The position numbers and the translations under genes were made by a program. The notes beneath the pieces were generated by a model. That model was not told the DNA's origin and searched no databases. It saw only the letters and a list, made by a program, of their open reading frames with translations. Shown here in pieces: positions 42,008-50,460 of a DNA stretch of 64,000 nucleotides (the stretch's first letter is position 1; the number at the start of each line of letters is the position of its first letter). Source of the stretch: an uncultured Clostridium sp. (GTDB taxonomy: Bacteria; Bacillota; Clostridia; Oscillospirales; Acutalibacteraceae); NCBI GenBank assembly GCA_934717555.1, contig CAKUYY010000001.1, forward strand, positions 84,497 to 148,496. The letters run 5' to 3'.

Positions 42008-43594
42008 TTGTCAAAGCAGTTACAACAGGAAATCAATCGGAGAAGGACTTTTGCGATTATCTCGCACCCCGACGCGGGAAAAACGACCCTGACGGAGAAA
42101 TTTTTGCTTTATGGAGGCGCTATTACCCTGGCAGGAGCGGTGAAAGGGAAAAAGGCAAAACACGCGGTTTCCGACTGGATGGAAATAGAAAAGCAGAGGG
42201 GTATTTCCGTAACCTCTTCGGTGATGCAATTTCAGTATGAAAATTACTGTATCAATATTTTGGATACCCCCGGCCACCAGGATTTCTCAGAGGATACCTA
42301 TCGTACCCTGATGGCGGCGGATTCCGCTGTGATGGTCATCGACGCCTCCAAAGGCGTGGAAAACCAGACCAGGAAGCTTTTTAAAGTCTGCCTGCTGCGC
42401 GATATTCCCATCTTTACCTTTATTAATAAAATGGACCGGGAAGCCCGCAACCCTTTCGATTTGCTGGAAGAAATCGAGCAGGAATTGGGGATCAAGACCT
42501 GCCCCATCAACTGGCCCATCGGTTCTGGAAAAGAATTCAAGGGCGTATATGAGCGGCAGAAAAAGACAATCCTGGCGTTTACCGCTAACAATGGGCAGAG
42601 GGAAGTGGATGCGGTAGAAGTGGATATCAACGATCCCAGCCTGGAACAGTTGATCGGAAAAGAACACCGGGATACCCTGGTGGACGATATTGAGTTGCTT
42701 GACGGGGCAGGGGACGAGTTTGACTTGGAACAAGTGCGCCATGGGAAATTGTCCCCGGTATTCTTTGGTTCCGCGCTGACCAATTTCGGGGTGGAACCCT
42801 TTTTGGAGGACTTTTTGAAAATGACCACGCCGCCATTGCCCCGCCATTGTGACCAGGGGGAAGTAGACCCCTTTGACTCCAATTTTTCGGCATTCGTTTT
42901 CAAGATCCAGGCCAATATGAACAAAGCCCACCGGGACCGTATCGCTTTCATGCGCATCTGTTCGGGAAAATTTGAAAAAGGGATGGAAGTGCAGCACATC
43001 CAGGGAGGAAAAAAAATGCGCCTTTCCCAGCCCCAGCAGATGATGGCTCAGGACCGTGAGGTCATCGACGAGGCCTATGCCGGGGATATCATCGGCGTTT
43101 TTGATCCCGGTATTTTTTCCATCGGGGATACGGTCTGTTCCCCTTCCAAGAAGTTCGCCTTTGAAGGGATCCCTACCTTCGCGCCGGAACATTTTTCTCT
43201 GGTGCGCCAGGTGGATACCATGAAACGGAAACAGTTCATCAAGGGCACTTCCCAGATCGCCCAGGAAGGCGCCATTCAGATCTTCCAGGAATTGGGCGGC
43301 GGTATGGAGGAAGTGATTGTGGGCGTCGTGGGGACCCTGCAATTCGATGTGCTGGAGTACCGGCTCAAAAACGAATATAACGTGGATATCCGGATGGAAG
43401 GGTTGCCGTACCAGTATATCCGTTGGATTGAAAATGAGGATTTGGACCCAAAAACCTTGAACTTAAGCTCGGATACCAAGCGGATCCAGGATTTAAAGGG
43501 CAACCATTTGCTGCTCTTTGCCAATGAATGGAGCATCCGTTGGGCGGAGGAGCACAATAAAGAGCTGCGTTTGTCGGAGTTCGGAAGAACATAA
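42008..43594 (+). CDS. prfC: Peptide chain release factor 3
   Basis: 528 residues from TTG 42008: GGAGG (41995-41999) lies 8 bp upstream and the result MSKQLQQEINRRRTFAIISHPD fits RF3. An earlier GTG at 41993 overlaps that site. GTPase motifs: HPDAGKTTLTE (G1), DTPGHQD (G3) and NKMDREARNP (G4), with the RF3-specific insert RGISVTSSVMQF. It recycles RF1/RF2 from the ribosome using GTP. It is a single-gene unit followed by a terminator. Confidence 0.96.
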   Translation: MSKQLQQEINRRRTFAIISHPDAGKTTLTEKFLLYGGAITLAGAVKGKKAKHAVSDWMEIEKQRGISVTSSVMQFQYENYCINILDTPGHQDFSEDTYRTLMAADSAVMVIDASKGVENQTRKLFKVCLLRDIPIFTFINKMDREARNPFDLLEEIEQELGIKTCPINWPIGSGKEFKGVYERQKKTILAFTANNGQREVDAVEVDINDPSLEQLIGKEHRDTLVDDIELLDGAGDEFDLEQVRHGKLSPVFFGSALTNFGVEPFLEDFLKMTTPPLPRHCDQGEVDPFDSNFSAFVFKIQANMNKAHRDRIAFMRICSGKFEKGMEVQHIQGGKKMRLSQPQQMMAQDREVIDEAYAGDIIGVFDPGIFSIGDTVCSPSKKFAFEGIPTFAPEHFSLVRQVDTMKRKQFIKGTSQIAQEGAIQIFQELGGGMEEVIVGVVGTLQFDVLEYRLKNEYNVDIRMEGLPYQYIRWIENEDLDPKTLNLSSDTKRIQDLKGNHLLLFANEWSIRWAEEHNKELRLSEFGRT

Positions 43595-43608
43595 CAGGGA
43601 GCATAAAA

Positions 43609-43646
43609 GGAAGTGGCCAGGATGTATCATCCTGGCCACTTCCTTT
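43609..43646 (+). terminator. Terminator after prfC
   Basis: A perfect 16-bp stem (43609-43624 with 43628-43643) closes on a 3-nt loop; the tail is TTTG. Confidence 0.8.
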
Positions 43647-43750
43647 GCTTGCCGAAAGGTATAGCTTTAAAGGGAGAGCACCCAAAAGAAGAAGGGTACC
43701 TCGTTTTCTCTATTTTTTCAAAAGGATCTAAAATTGTCAGCGATGGAACA

Positions 43751-43927
43751 GGAAAGTTTCACCCACCTTTTCAAAGGTGGCGGGGTGGAGGGGCGGAGCC
43801 CTTCCTCGCCCATTGTAATGGGCGAAATTCCCAAGGATTCCCAAAGCTCAGGAGGGGAGACCAAACCGTCCGGGGGACGGTTTGACCGTGGGGAACCCTA
43901 GCGAGGGGTTCCCCTTCCTTTACTTGA
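43751..43927 (+). repeat. Dispersed intergenic repeat B, copy 2 (well structured)
   Basis: About 177 bp made of successive perfect hairpins: CACCTTT-TC-AAAGGTG, TCGCCCATT-GT-AATGGGCGA, CAAACCGTCC-GGG-GGACGGTTTG, and GGGGAACCC..GGGGTTCCCC. The same order occurs at 28140-28318 on the minus strand. No frame spans it, so it is a structured non-coding or MITE-like element. Confidence 0.82.
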
Positions 43928-43933
43928 GTAGGG

Positions 43934-44197
43934 TCAATCAAACCGGAAAAAGAGAAAAGCCGCAGCTGCGCTGATTCCGGCGGGGATCAAGAGGGAAAGG
44001 GCGACAAATCCGTTGCCGGTAAAGATCCCGATAAAAAATTCAATCAGGTAACGGATGGCCGAAGTCACAAAACAAAGCCAGAGCAGGCGCTTGATAAAAT
44101 AGAGGATTTTTTCCGCGCGGGTATCGGCGTATCCAGTAAAAAACCAGGATACTTTTTCCTGAAAACTTTTTCGGGGGACAGAAGTTTGCCTTTCCAT
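43934..44197 (-). CDS. Small two-helix membrane protein, unknown
   Basis: 87 residues from ATG 44197, chosen for AGGAGGG six bp upstream; the open frame continues 46 codons further without a start signal. A polar N-terminus (MERQTSVPRKSFQEKVSW) is followed by two hydrophobic helices (about 28-52 and 60-84). No family is recognised. It lies between two repeat elements. Confidence 0.6.
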   Translation of the reverse strand: MERQTSVPRKSFQEKVSWFFTGYADTRAEKILYFIKRLLWLCFVTSAIRYLIEFFIGIFTGNGFVALSLLIPAGISAAAAFLFFRFD

Positions 44198-44368
44198 AGA
44201 ACACCCTCCTTTGTTTATTTGATTTCTAACGATATTCAAAATCCTTAAAAAAATAATTCCTTTCTTCAAAAACGTTGTATTTCCATTTTTTCCTGCTGTT
44301 TTTTGAAAACGGTTATTGTTTGTTTTTCTAGTCATATGGGAATAACCCAGATGGGCGAAAACCTAACG

Positions 44369-44569
44369 GTATGTCGGCGACTTGAGCGGCAAAGCCGCTC
44401 ACCGGAGCCGGCATACTTTCCGGATTTTCTTAGGCGACCCGCCGCAGCGACTTTGTAAGGGGTTCAAAGGGGGGAAACATGATTCCCCCCTTTGCGTTCT
44501 CTTTGCCTTCTTTCTCTGACGGCAGAGAAAGAAGGTGCCCCCGCGGCATGAGCGGAAAGTAGGAAAAGC
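44369..44569 (+). repeat. Dispersed intergenic repeat A, copy 1
   Basis: About 200 bp with a second copy at 59674-59873 in the opposite orientation. Three hairpins follow each other: GTATG-CGGC..TGAGCGGC-AAA-GCCGCTCA..GCCGGCATAC, then GGGGGGAA-ACATGA-TTCCCCCC, then CCTTCTTTCTCTG-ACGG-CAGAGAAAGAAGG. Between them are the conserved phrases CGACCCGCCGCAGCG and CTTTGTAAGGGGTT. No transposase or long frame is present. It fills most of the gap 44198-44691. Confidence 0.85.
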
Positions 44570-44691
44570 GATTATACAACATAACACATAAACCTATAAA
44601 ATAAATGAAAAAATTTCACGATATATTGATTTTTTATGCTGTTTATTTTATCTTAAAGAAAAGATCATTTTGAGGAGTGGAATAAATAGCT

Positions 44692-45387
44692 ATGAAAGAA
44701 TTTCATACCAACCCCAAAACAGGACAAGAGGAAAGTCTGCTGGAAGAGAAAAAGGAGCGATTTATTTATTCCACAGAGTGTCGGATGGGAGAAAAGGGGT
44801 ATGACGAATGGCAGACCGCCCATTTTTATACCCGAGTTTTTGTCGTGGAGATTGTCCTTTTCATTTGGATAATTATCAGTGCCCTTACTGTATTGATATG
44901 GCAGCGAGAATATACGTTACTGCAAAGCAACAGCGGATGTTTTTGCGCGGTTGGCATCGTTTTATATGTTTTGTTGCGGGTACGGTCCAGAAGGGAATTT
45001 CGGCGGCTGATGTTGGCGTCTGGTAAAGAAAAACTGGAGGAAACCATACATTTTTATCCGGATCACTTTGAGGACATCAATGATAGGCGGACGCGCTCTT
45101 ATGGATATCATCAGATACGTTCCATTTATGAAAGCCATCATTATTTTATTCTCAATTTAAATTATGAGCTTTGCCTGCTGATCGATAAGGGGAGCATTTT
45201 CGGCGGGACGCAGGATGAGTTCGCATCGTTTCTGCTGTCCCAGTGCGGGAATCTTAAGAAGAAAAAGATATATCGATCCAAATACAGGAAAAAAGTTTGT
45301 ATTATACTTTTCCTGCTGACGGCGGTTCTATGCGTGATAACAACCATTTATGGGATTTTGAATCCAGTTGTTATATATCATATATAA
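44692..45387 (+). CDS. YcxB-like membrane protein
   Basis: 231 residues: a polar N-terminus, two helices at about 47-68 and 78-98, then a soluble YcxB-type domain (HFYPDHFEDINDRRTRSYGYHQIRSIYES...LLIDKGSIFGG) at about 120-185. A final helix (about 204-224) follows a very basic stretch. The YcxB domain has a PH-like fold of unknown role. AGGAGTGG precedes ATG 44692. It is a single gene, convergent with the kinase-like gene. Confidence 0.8.
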   Translation: MKEFHTNPKTGQEESLLEEKKERFIYSTECRMGEKGYDEWQTAHFYTRVFVVEIVLFIWIIISALTVLIWQREYTLLQSNSGCFCAVGIVLYVLLRVRSRREFRRLMLASGKEKLEETIHFYPDHFEDINDRRTRSYGYHQIRSIYESHHYFILNLNYELCLLIDKGSIFGGTQDEFASFLLSQCGNLKKKKIYRSKYRKKVCIILFLLTAVLCVITTIYGILNPVVIYHI

Positions 45388-45390
45388 TCC

Positions 45391-45424
45391 AAAAGGCCCA
45401 GCATAAACCGGGCCTTTCTTTTTA
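45391..45424. terminator. Terminator between convergent genes
   Basis: AAAGGCCC / GGGCCTTT with a 10-nt loop, then CTTTTT; A-rich on the other side, so it may act in both directions. Confidence 0.8.
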
Positions 45425-45434
45425 CAATCAATGG

Positions 45435-46058
45435 CTATGTACGGGAAAGATCGACCAGGCTCCGGATCAATTTCACCGATTTGTCAATGCCTAAAATACC
45501 GCTGTTGACGCACATATGATAAGCGGTAGCGTCGCCCCACTTATCTATGGAATAGTAATTGTGATACTGTGCCCGGCGCTTATCGGTCTTTAGAATCAGA
45601 GATTCCGCTTTCTGCGGGGTGAGCTGATAAAGCTTGCTGATCCGTTTTACACGTGTTTCTAAAGGCGCGTGGATAAACACGCTGACCACGCCGGGATCAT
45701 CCCGAAGGATATATTCCGCGCAACGGCCCACAATGATGCAGGAGCCCTGTTTGGTGATATGTTTCATGGCGTCAATCTGTGCTAGGAACAGCCGGTCGTC
45801 TAATGGAAGGTCATATAAATAGGAAAGGGGGCCCCCCATGGGGTATGCTCCGGTAGAAAGAGAAAACAGCAGGCTGCCAGTCTTTCTCTCGTCCCGTTCG
45901 GTAAACAATTCCTCGCTGTAACCACTCTTTTTGGCAGCTTCTGTTAAAATCTCTTTATCGTAAAAAGGAATGTTATATTCCTTCGCGAGTTTCTTGCCGA
46001 TTTCCGAGCCGCCGCTTCCAAATTGCCGGCCAATGGTGATAATAATTTTATTTTCCAT
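45435..46058 (-). CDS. Cytidylate kinase-like family protein
   Basis: 207 residues of the cytidylate-kinase-like group common in Clostridia. P-loop IGRQFGSGGSEIGKKLA (9-25), lid region GRCAEYILRD near 116, and KTDKRRAQYHNYYSIDKWGD near 163-182. It differs from true Cmk in the NMP-binding region, so the phosphate acceptor is unknown. The upstream minus-strand region has a TGG-TATAAT extended -10 around 46155. I see no gene in the rest of 46059-46305. Confidence 0.87.
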   Translation of the reverse strand: MENKIIITIGRQFGSGGSEIGKKLAKEYNIPFYDKEILTEAAKKSGYSEELFTERDERKTGSLLFSLSTGAYPMGGPLSYLYDLPLDDRLFLAQIDAMKHITKQGSCIIVGRCAEYILRDDPGVVSVFIHAPLETRVKRISKLYQLTPQKAESLILKTDKRRAQYHNYYSIDKWGDATAYHMCVNSGILGIDKSVKLIRSLVDLSRT

Positions 46059-46305
46059 AAGAACACCCCTCTCTGATCATAAAAAATGAAATGATGAAAT
46101 GAGTTATGTGATTCATACTAGTTTTTTAGTATTATATCTTTTAATTATATCTAAATTATACCATATCTTTTTAAGGTTTACCAGTATCATTTTTGTAAAC
46201 TTTTTGCATACTTGGCACAAGCATTGCGACAGTACGATTTACTGCCGTGCAGCGCTTGGCCTGGAAGGGGAATATTATAATCATCTGAATGGAAAGACCT
46301 ATGAA

Positions 46306-46338
46306 AAAAGAACAGGTGGAGCATCCCCCTGTTCTTTT
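46306..46338 (-). terminator. Terminator after the radical SAM maturase
   Basis: AAAAGAACAG / CTGTTCTTTT around a GC-rich loop, 50 bp beyond the stop of the minus-strand gene. Confidence 0.7.
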
Positions 46339-46389
46339 ATTATATGCTCTTATATAGTCCTATCATTACTTTACAGGGCTTTTTATTTT

Positions 46390-47487
46390 TCATCCCCTCC
46401 GGGCCGCCATGGCGAAACGGTCCACCGTGGCGTAAAGGAAATCCTGCCATGGGCAGTATCCTGGTTCGGAAGCGTAAAAGGAACGGTAACGCTTGCAGCC
46501 CCCTCCGCAAAGGCCGTATACCCGGCAGGAAGCGCACAAAGGATGCTGCGGTTCGGCGTCCTGCAAAAAACGCTGGATTCCCTGGGATCTGGCCAGCTCC
46601 TGCAATCCCTGCTCGCGCACGTTGCCGCACTGGTAGCGGTCCAGCACATAAAAGTCACAGGGATATACGCCACCATCCGCTTCCACCACAAACTGCGGCG
46701 TGCATTTTCCCATCATACCGCATTGTTCCGCAGGGTGTCCCTGCATCATCATCAGGATATTGTCAAACTGCCGTACGCTTAGGTATTCCCCCTTTTGCAG
46801 GGCTTCAAACCAGCATTGGAAGAAACGTTTCATAAAATCCGCGTACAGGCGGGGCGTTAAATCGCAAGGGCCGTCCTTTTGGGCGTCCAGCGGGCGCAGG
46901 CAGGGGATCAGCTGGACAAACTCATATCCGTTTTTCCGATAAAATTGGAAGGCCTTCTGGGGATGCTTCGCCGCCTGTTTGGTGACAACGGAAAGGATAT
47001 TGTATTCCACATGGAACTGTTTTAGGAGCTGGATAGAACGCTTTACCCGGGAATAGGTCCCCTGCCCTTTGGCGTCAGGACGGCAGAAATTATGCAGGCT
47101 TTCCTCTCCATCCAAGGATACGCCCACCAGAAAAGAGTATTCCTGGAACAGCCGGCACCAATCCTCGTTTAAGACCAGGCCATTGGTCTGTATGGCGTAA
47201 CGGATCTCACAGCCCGCAGTATTGCGCTGCTGCGCATAGCTTGTAAAAGCCCGGAAATATTCCAGCCCCGCTACCGTGGGTTCCCCGCCCTGAAAGGCAA
47301 AGATCACCTGTGCGGGAGGTTTGACTTCCCCCAATACCCGGTCCATCAGGCATTTCATGGTATTCTCATCCATAATCCCATAGGAAGGAACTTCCCGGCT
47401 GTCTGCGACGTCTGCGTAAAAACAATATTTACAGCGCATATTGCAAAGGGAAGAGGCAGGTTTGATCAAAGCGGAAAAATAATTCAT
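46390..47487 (-). CDS. Anaerobic sulfatase maturase (radical SAM / SPASM)
   Basis: 365 residues. Radical SAM motif CNMRCKYCFY (15-24), the family phrase FAFQGGEPTVAG, and a SPASM domain with spaced cysteines (CGMMGKCTP, YPCDFYVLDRYQCGN, CASCRVYGLCGGGCKRY). anSME enzymes oxidise a Cys or Ser of sulfatases to formylglycine; desulfation helps gut bacteria use mucin and sulfated glycans. No sulfatase gene is in this window. It lies downstream of the UbiB-like gene in the same direction but behind a hairpin. Confidence 0.92.
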   Translation of the reverse strand: MNYFSALIKPASSLCNMRCKYCFYADVADSREVPSYGIMDENTMKCLMDRVLGEVKPPAQVIFAFQGGEPTVAGLEYFRAFTSYAQQRNTAGCEIRYAIQTNGLVLNEDWCRLFQEYSFLVGVSLDGEESLHNFCRPDAKGQGTYSRVKRSIQLLKQFHVEYNILSVVTKQAAKHPQKAFQFYRKNGYEFVQLIPCLRPLDAQKDGPCDLTPRLYADFMKRFFQCWFEALQKGEYLSVRQFDNILMMMQGHPAEQCGMMGKCTPQFVVEADGGVYPCDFYVLDRYQCGNVREQGLQELARSQGIQRFLQDAEPQHPLCASCRVYGLCGGGCKRYRSFYASEPGYCPWQDFLYATVDRFAMAARRG

Positions 47488-47568
47488 AGGGATGTCCTTT
47501 CCTTTCTCATTCTGTTTCCCCCATATAGGAACGCCGTCTTTTGATTGGGGTACAGGGGTGTCACCAAA

Positions 47569-47601
47569 AAAGGGCGTGCAAAATAGATCTGCAAGCCCTT
47601 T
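47569..47601 (-). terminator. Terminator overlapping the stop of the UbiB-like gene
   Basis: AAAGGGC-TGCA / TGCA-GCCCTTT; on the minus strand T6 follows. The stem includes part of the stop codon. Confidence 0.7.
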
Positions 47602-49219
47602 ATTTTCTCTTTCTTAAAATATGGATCAGCAGCCATCCGCCCAAGATCAGGGCAGCTATGTATCCCAGAGCGCCCAGCAGGGGGATCCCCAGCATTTTGG
47701 GGTTCATGTCCGTAGTACAGATGGTGCTGGAGGAGATCAAAAGCGCGGCGGTAATGATACACACAATAATCCGGTTTACCATCCGGTCAATATTTCCCAA
47801 AGGCTCTTCTGAGCCCGTTAACTCCAAGTTAAGTTTGGTCTGGCCCTTGATGGTCATTTTTAGCACATCGGACAGATGAGCTGGGATCTCGATCCCTTTG
47901 CTGAACAGGTTATAAAAGGCCCGGGCTTTATGGCGCAATTCCCTTTGCAGGTCGAAATCGCTGGCGGCTTCCCCGGCAAGATGCGCGCTGACAATTTTCA
48001 GAAAACTCACTTCCGGGCAGCAGGCGGCCAGCACCCCTTCGATGGTCATGACCCCGCGGCCCAGCATGGTGACGCCTGTAGGCATACCGATCCCGTTGTT
48101 TCTGGCAAGCTCCAATAGCTCTTGGACCATCTGGCCCATATTCATACTGCCCAGATCCATGTCCCCGTACTTGAGCACCATATCATCCAGGTCTGTATAA
48201 AGGCGGGTATGGTTGACCCTTCCCTTTACCACGCCCAAGGTCAAAATAATATTTTTTAGCTCATAGACATCGTTGTTGACCACAGCGCGGATGGCCGCCC
48301 GGAACAAGTGCTTGTCCCGGCTGGTCAAGCGTCCCATCATCCCCAGGTCCAGCCACACAATTTTTCCATCCCTCACCCAGATGTTTCCAGGATGGGGATC
48401 TGCATGGAAGAAGGCATCGTCTAATACCTGTTTACAATAATTTTCCGCCAGTTTGACGCCGATTTCTTTCAGGTCATATCCCTGCTGATGTAAGGCGCTG
48501 ACATCGTCCACTTGAATCCCTTCCACGTATTCCATCACCAGCACCCGGCTGGTGGTGAGGGACTGGTCTACTTTTGGACAGGACACATACTCAATATCCC
48601 GGTTCAAACGGCTGAATTCCTCAATATGGCCGGATTCCTGCAAAAAGTTCATTTCCTGCTGGGCGACCATCCACATCTCATCAATAATAGCGGAGAAATC
48701 CAAAGTATCCCCAAGATCGCTCACGGCTTTGAGGATGCGCACCGCTTTTCTCATCAAAGTGATATCCTGCGCCATCGTCTCGCGGATACCGGGGCGCTGG
48801 ACTTTCACGACTACCCGAGTTTTGTCCTTTAATGTGGCGGCGTGCACTTGGGCGATGGAGGCCGCCCCGAGGGGTTCTGGATCAATGGAAGAAAAAATGG
48901 ACTGTAAAGAGGCGCCGTACTCCTGTTCAATCACCTGCTGTACCTGGGAAAAGGGCATAGGCTTCACATCCGCGCGCAAGCGCGTCAACTCGTCGCAATA
49001 GGCCTGGGGCAGGATATCCGACCGCATGGACATAATTTGTCCCAGCTTCACATAAGTGGGGCCCATATCCTCCAAAATCAGACGGAGTTTTTCCGGATTG
49101 ACCCCGTGCACAATGTCATGCTGGCGCAATACCCCCAGCATTTCCTTTAGACGGGAAATACTGGGGGAATCGCTTTTCTTTTTTTGTTTTTGGGATTTCG
49201 GCTTGCCCGCCCGCCTCAT
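47600..49219 (-). CDS. ABC1/UbiB (ADCK) family atypical kinase
   Basis: 539 residues. The UbiB-specific motifs are present: GPTYVKLGQIMSMRSD (KxGQ, about 51-66), GAASIAQVHAA (the alanine-rich loop), VVVKVQRPG, HADPHPGNIWV near 275 and WLDLGMMG near 291, then two C-terminal membrane helices (about 490-535). UbiB proteins have ATPase activity and support isoprenoid-lipid or quinone metabolism; in Clostridia without ubiquinone the role is open. Its start follows the phasin-like gene directly, giving a three-gene operon. Confidence 0.9.
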   Translation of the reverse strand: MRRAGKPKSQKQKKKSDSPSISRLKEMLGVLRQHDIVHGVNPEKLRLILEDMGPTYVKLGQIMSMRSDILPQAYCDELTRLRADVKPMPFSQVQQVIEQEYGASLQSIFSSIDPEPLGAASIAQVHAATLKDKTRVVVKVQRPGIRETMAQDITLMRKAVRILKAVSDLGDTLDFSAIIDEMWMVAQQEMNFLQESGHIEEFSRLNRDIEYVSCPKVDQSLTTSRVLVMEYVEGIQVDDVSALHQQGYDLKEIGVKLAENYCKQVLDDAFFHADPHPGNIWVRDGKIVWLDLGMMGRLTSRDKHLFRAAIRAVVNNDVYELKNIILTLGVVKGRVNHTRLYTDLDDMVLKYGDMDLGSMNMGQMVQELLELARNNGIGMPTGVTMLGRGVMTIEGVLAACCPEVSFLKIVSAHLAGEAASDFDLQRELRHKARAFYNLFSKGIEIPAHLSDVLKMTIKGQTKLNLELTGSEEPLGNIDRMVNRIIVCIITAALLISSSTICTTDMNPKMLGIPLLGALGYIAALILGGWLLIHILRKRK

Positions 49220-49220
49220 A

Positions 49221-49517
49221 TCATTGGTTCTCCAGTTTTTCGAGCTTTTCCTTAATCTGCTGGAGTTGTTCCGGGGTCATCTGGTCCATTTGTTCCAGAA
49301 CCTTGTTTTGGGAGCAGACAGACTTCTTTTCTTTAGCTTGTTGGATGCTTTCGGAAACATTGCGTTTTAACTCTTCGTTGAGGACTTTGCCCTGTTCCAC
49401 GGTCAGTTCCCCTTTTGCAACCAGCGCATCTACCAGGTCTTTGGACTTCTCTGCGGTAGTAGCTACCGCGCCGATTCCCGCCAACAATACTTTTCTGAGT
49501 TCTTCACTGATGCTCAT
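49221..49517 (-). CDS. Phasin-like coiled-coil protein
   Basis: 98 residues, nearly all helical. The first half resembles phasin / PhaF-type proteins (LRKVLLAGIGAVATTAEKSKDLVDALVAKGELTVEQGK-); the second half is a charged coiled coil ending LEKLENQ. It lies between a small membrane protein (ATGA overlap) and the UbiB-like kinase, a set seen in Clostridia, so a joint role at the membrane or a lipid surface is likely but inferred. Confidence 0.75.
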   Translation of the reverse strand: MSISEELRKVLLAGIGAVATTAEKSKDLVDALVAKGELTVEQGKVLNEELKRNVSESIQQAKEKKSVCSQNKVLEQMDQMTPEQLQQIKEKLEKLENQ

Positions 49518-49756
49518 TTTGATTCCTCCGCAATCTCTACTTCGATATCCGGGACGGTCTCAGCGTCCTTGTCCGCGTCGTATTCCACTGGCTCGTCCGG
49601 AATCTCAAAATCATCCCATTCGTCATCGATTGGGGGAAGGTCTTCCTCTTCCGGCCGGCAAGTATGCCTGGGGTGGCGGTCCAGCCATTTGATGCAGGCA
49701 TATACTACGCCGCCGATAATGGCCGCGGCCCCCACTATTTTTAGAAATGTTTTCAT
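49514..49756 (-). CDS. Small membrane protein with acidic tail
   Basis: 80 residues from ATG 49756 (AGGAGG 7 bp upstream; the frame is open eight codons further). One helix (about 4-24) is followed by a strongly acidic tail rich in D and E. First gene of the UbiB-like operon; its stop overlaps the phasin-like start. Function unknown. Confidence 0.7.
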   Translation of the reverse strand: MKTFLKIVGAAAIIGGVVYACIKWLDRHPRHTCRPEEEDLPPIDDEWDDFEIPDEPVEYDADKDAETVPDIEVEIAEESK

Positions 49757-49912
49757 ACAGATTCCTCCTGTCTTTTTCATAGGATTTGAACTTATTGTCT
49801 TTAATTATCTTTAATATACCACAAAGTTATGAAAAGAAAAGAAATAAAGACCAAAAATCAGTAAAAAACCAATTTTTTCTTTTTAGGGTGAAGCATGTTA
49901 CTTTTCTTCTGA

Positions 49913-50305
49913 TTATTTTTCTTTCCGGCATTGGGGGCAAATCCCATAAATAGTGAGATCGTGCCCGGAAATTTCATAGCCGGTATCCTGTTCCAGTTTC
50001 TGCGCTACATTTTCCAGTGGGCAGTCGCCGATACGGAGCTTGGCGTTACAGCAAGTGCATACCAGGTAATGCCCATGACGCCCGTGGGCTGGGCTGTAGC
50101 GGGTAATGCCGTCATGAAACAGGCAGCGTTCCAAAATCCCAGCGTCGGCGAACCGCTCCAAATTCCGGTAGACGGTGGACAGCGCCAGGCGCGGGTATTG
50201 TTTGCTGACCTGGCAGCATACCTCTTCCGCCGATAAAGGCGTTTGAGCGCTGGCCAAAACCTCCAAAATAGCTTCGCGCTGTTTGGTATTTTTCCATGTA
50301 GGCAT
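49913..50305 (-). CDS. zur: Fur family regulator, probably Zur
   Basis: 130 residues. Winged helix with KQREAILEVLASAQTPLSAEEV and the recognition part LALSTVYRNLERF. A histidine-rich hinge (HGRHGHYLVCTCC) and two CxxC pairs (CTCC near 82-85, CPQC near 123-126) form the structural zinc site. Divergent from znuACB with a matching operator, so it is a zinc-responsive repressor rather than Fur or PerR. RBS GGGGGTGAG precedes ATG 50305. Confidence 0.88.
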   Translation of the reverse strand: MPTWKNTKQREAILEVLASAQTPLSAEEVCCQVSKQYPRLALSTVYRNLERFADAGILERCLFHDGITRYSPAHGRHGHYLVCTCCNAKLRIGDCPLENVAQKLEQDTGYEISGHDLTIYGICPQCRKEK

Positions 50306-50326
50306 GTTCTCACCCCCTTTGCTGTT

Positions 50327-50355
50327 ATTGTAACGCCTTATATCTGGAATTTCAA
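50327..50355 (-). promoter_or_regulatory. Sigma-A promoter for zur
   Basis: Minus strand: TTGAAA (50350-50355), 17-bp spacer, TACAAT (50327-50332). It lies more than 100 bp from the palindromic operator. Confidence 0.72.
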
Positions 50356-50423
50356 GCGGAAGCTTATACCTTCTCAGCCGGGGGTTAGTTTTTTATACAG
50401 AGAGGACGATCCTTGGAATTTTC

Positions 50424-50452
50424 TTGACAAGCCCTTTTTCGTGGCGTATGAT
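50424..50452 (+). promoter_or_regulatory. Sigma-A promoter for znuACB
   Basis: Consensus TTGACA (50424-50429), 17-bp spacer, TATGAT (50447-50452). Confidence 0.85.
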
Positions 50453-50460
50453 AAGGAAGA

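Noticed and set aside
42287..43342. 351-codon minus-strand frame inside prfC
   Set aside because: Antisense shadow of a well-supported RF3 gene; no recognisable motif.
44399..44587. Open frame of 62 codons on the minus strand inside repeat A
   Set aside because: It is made of the hairpin sequence of the repeat, has no ribosome site and no counterpart kept intact in the second copy.
46099..46782. Long plus-strand frame upstream of and across the radical SAM gene
   Set aside because: Its second half is the antisense of the maturase gene and its first half is low-complexity hydrophobic sequence without a start signal.
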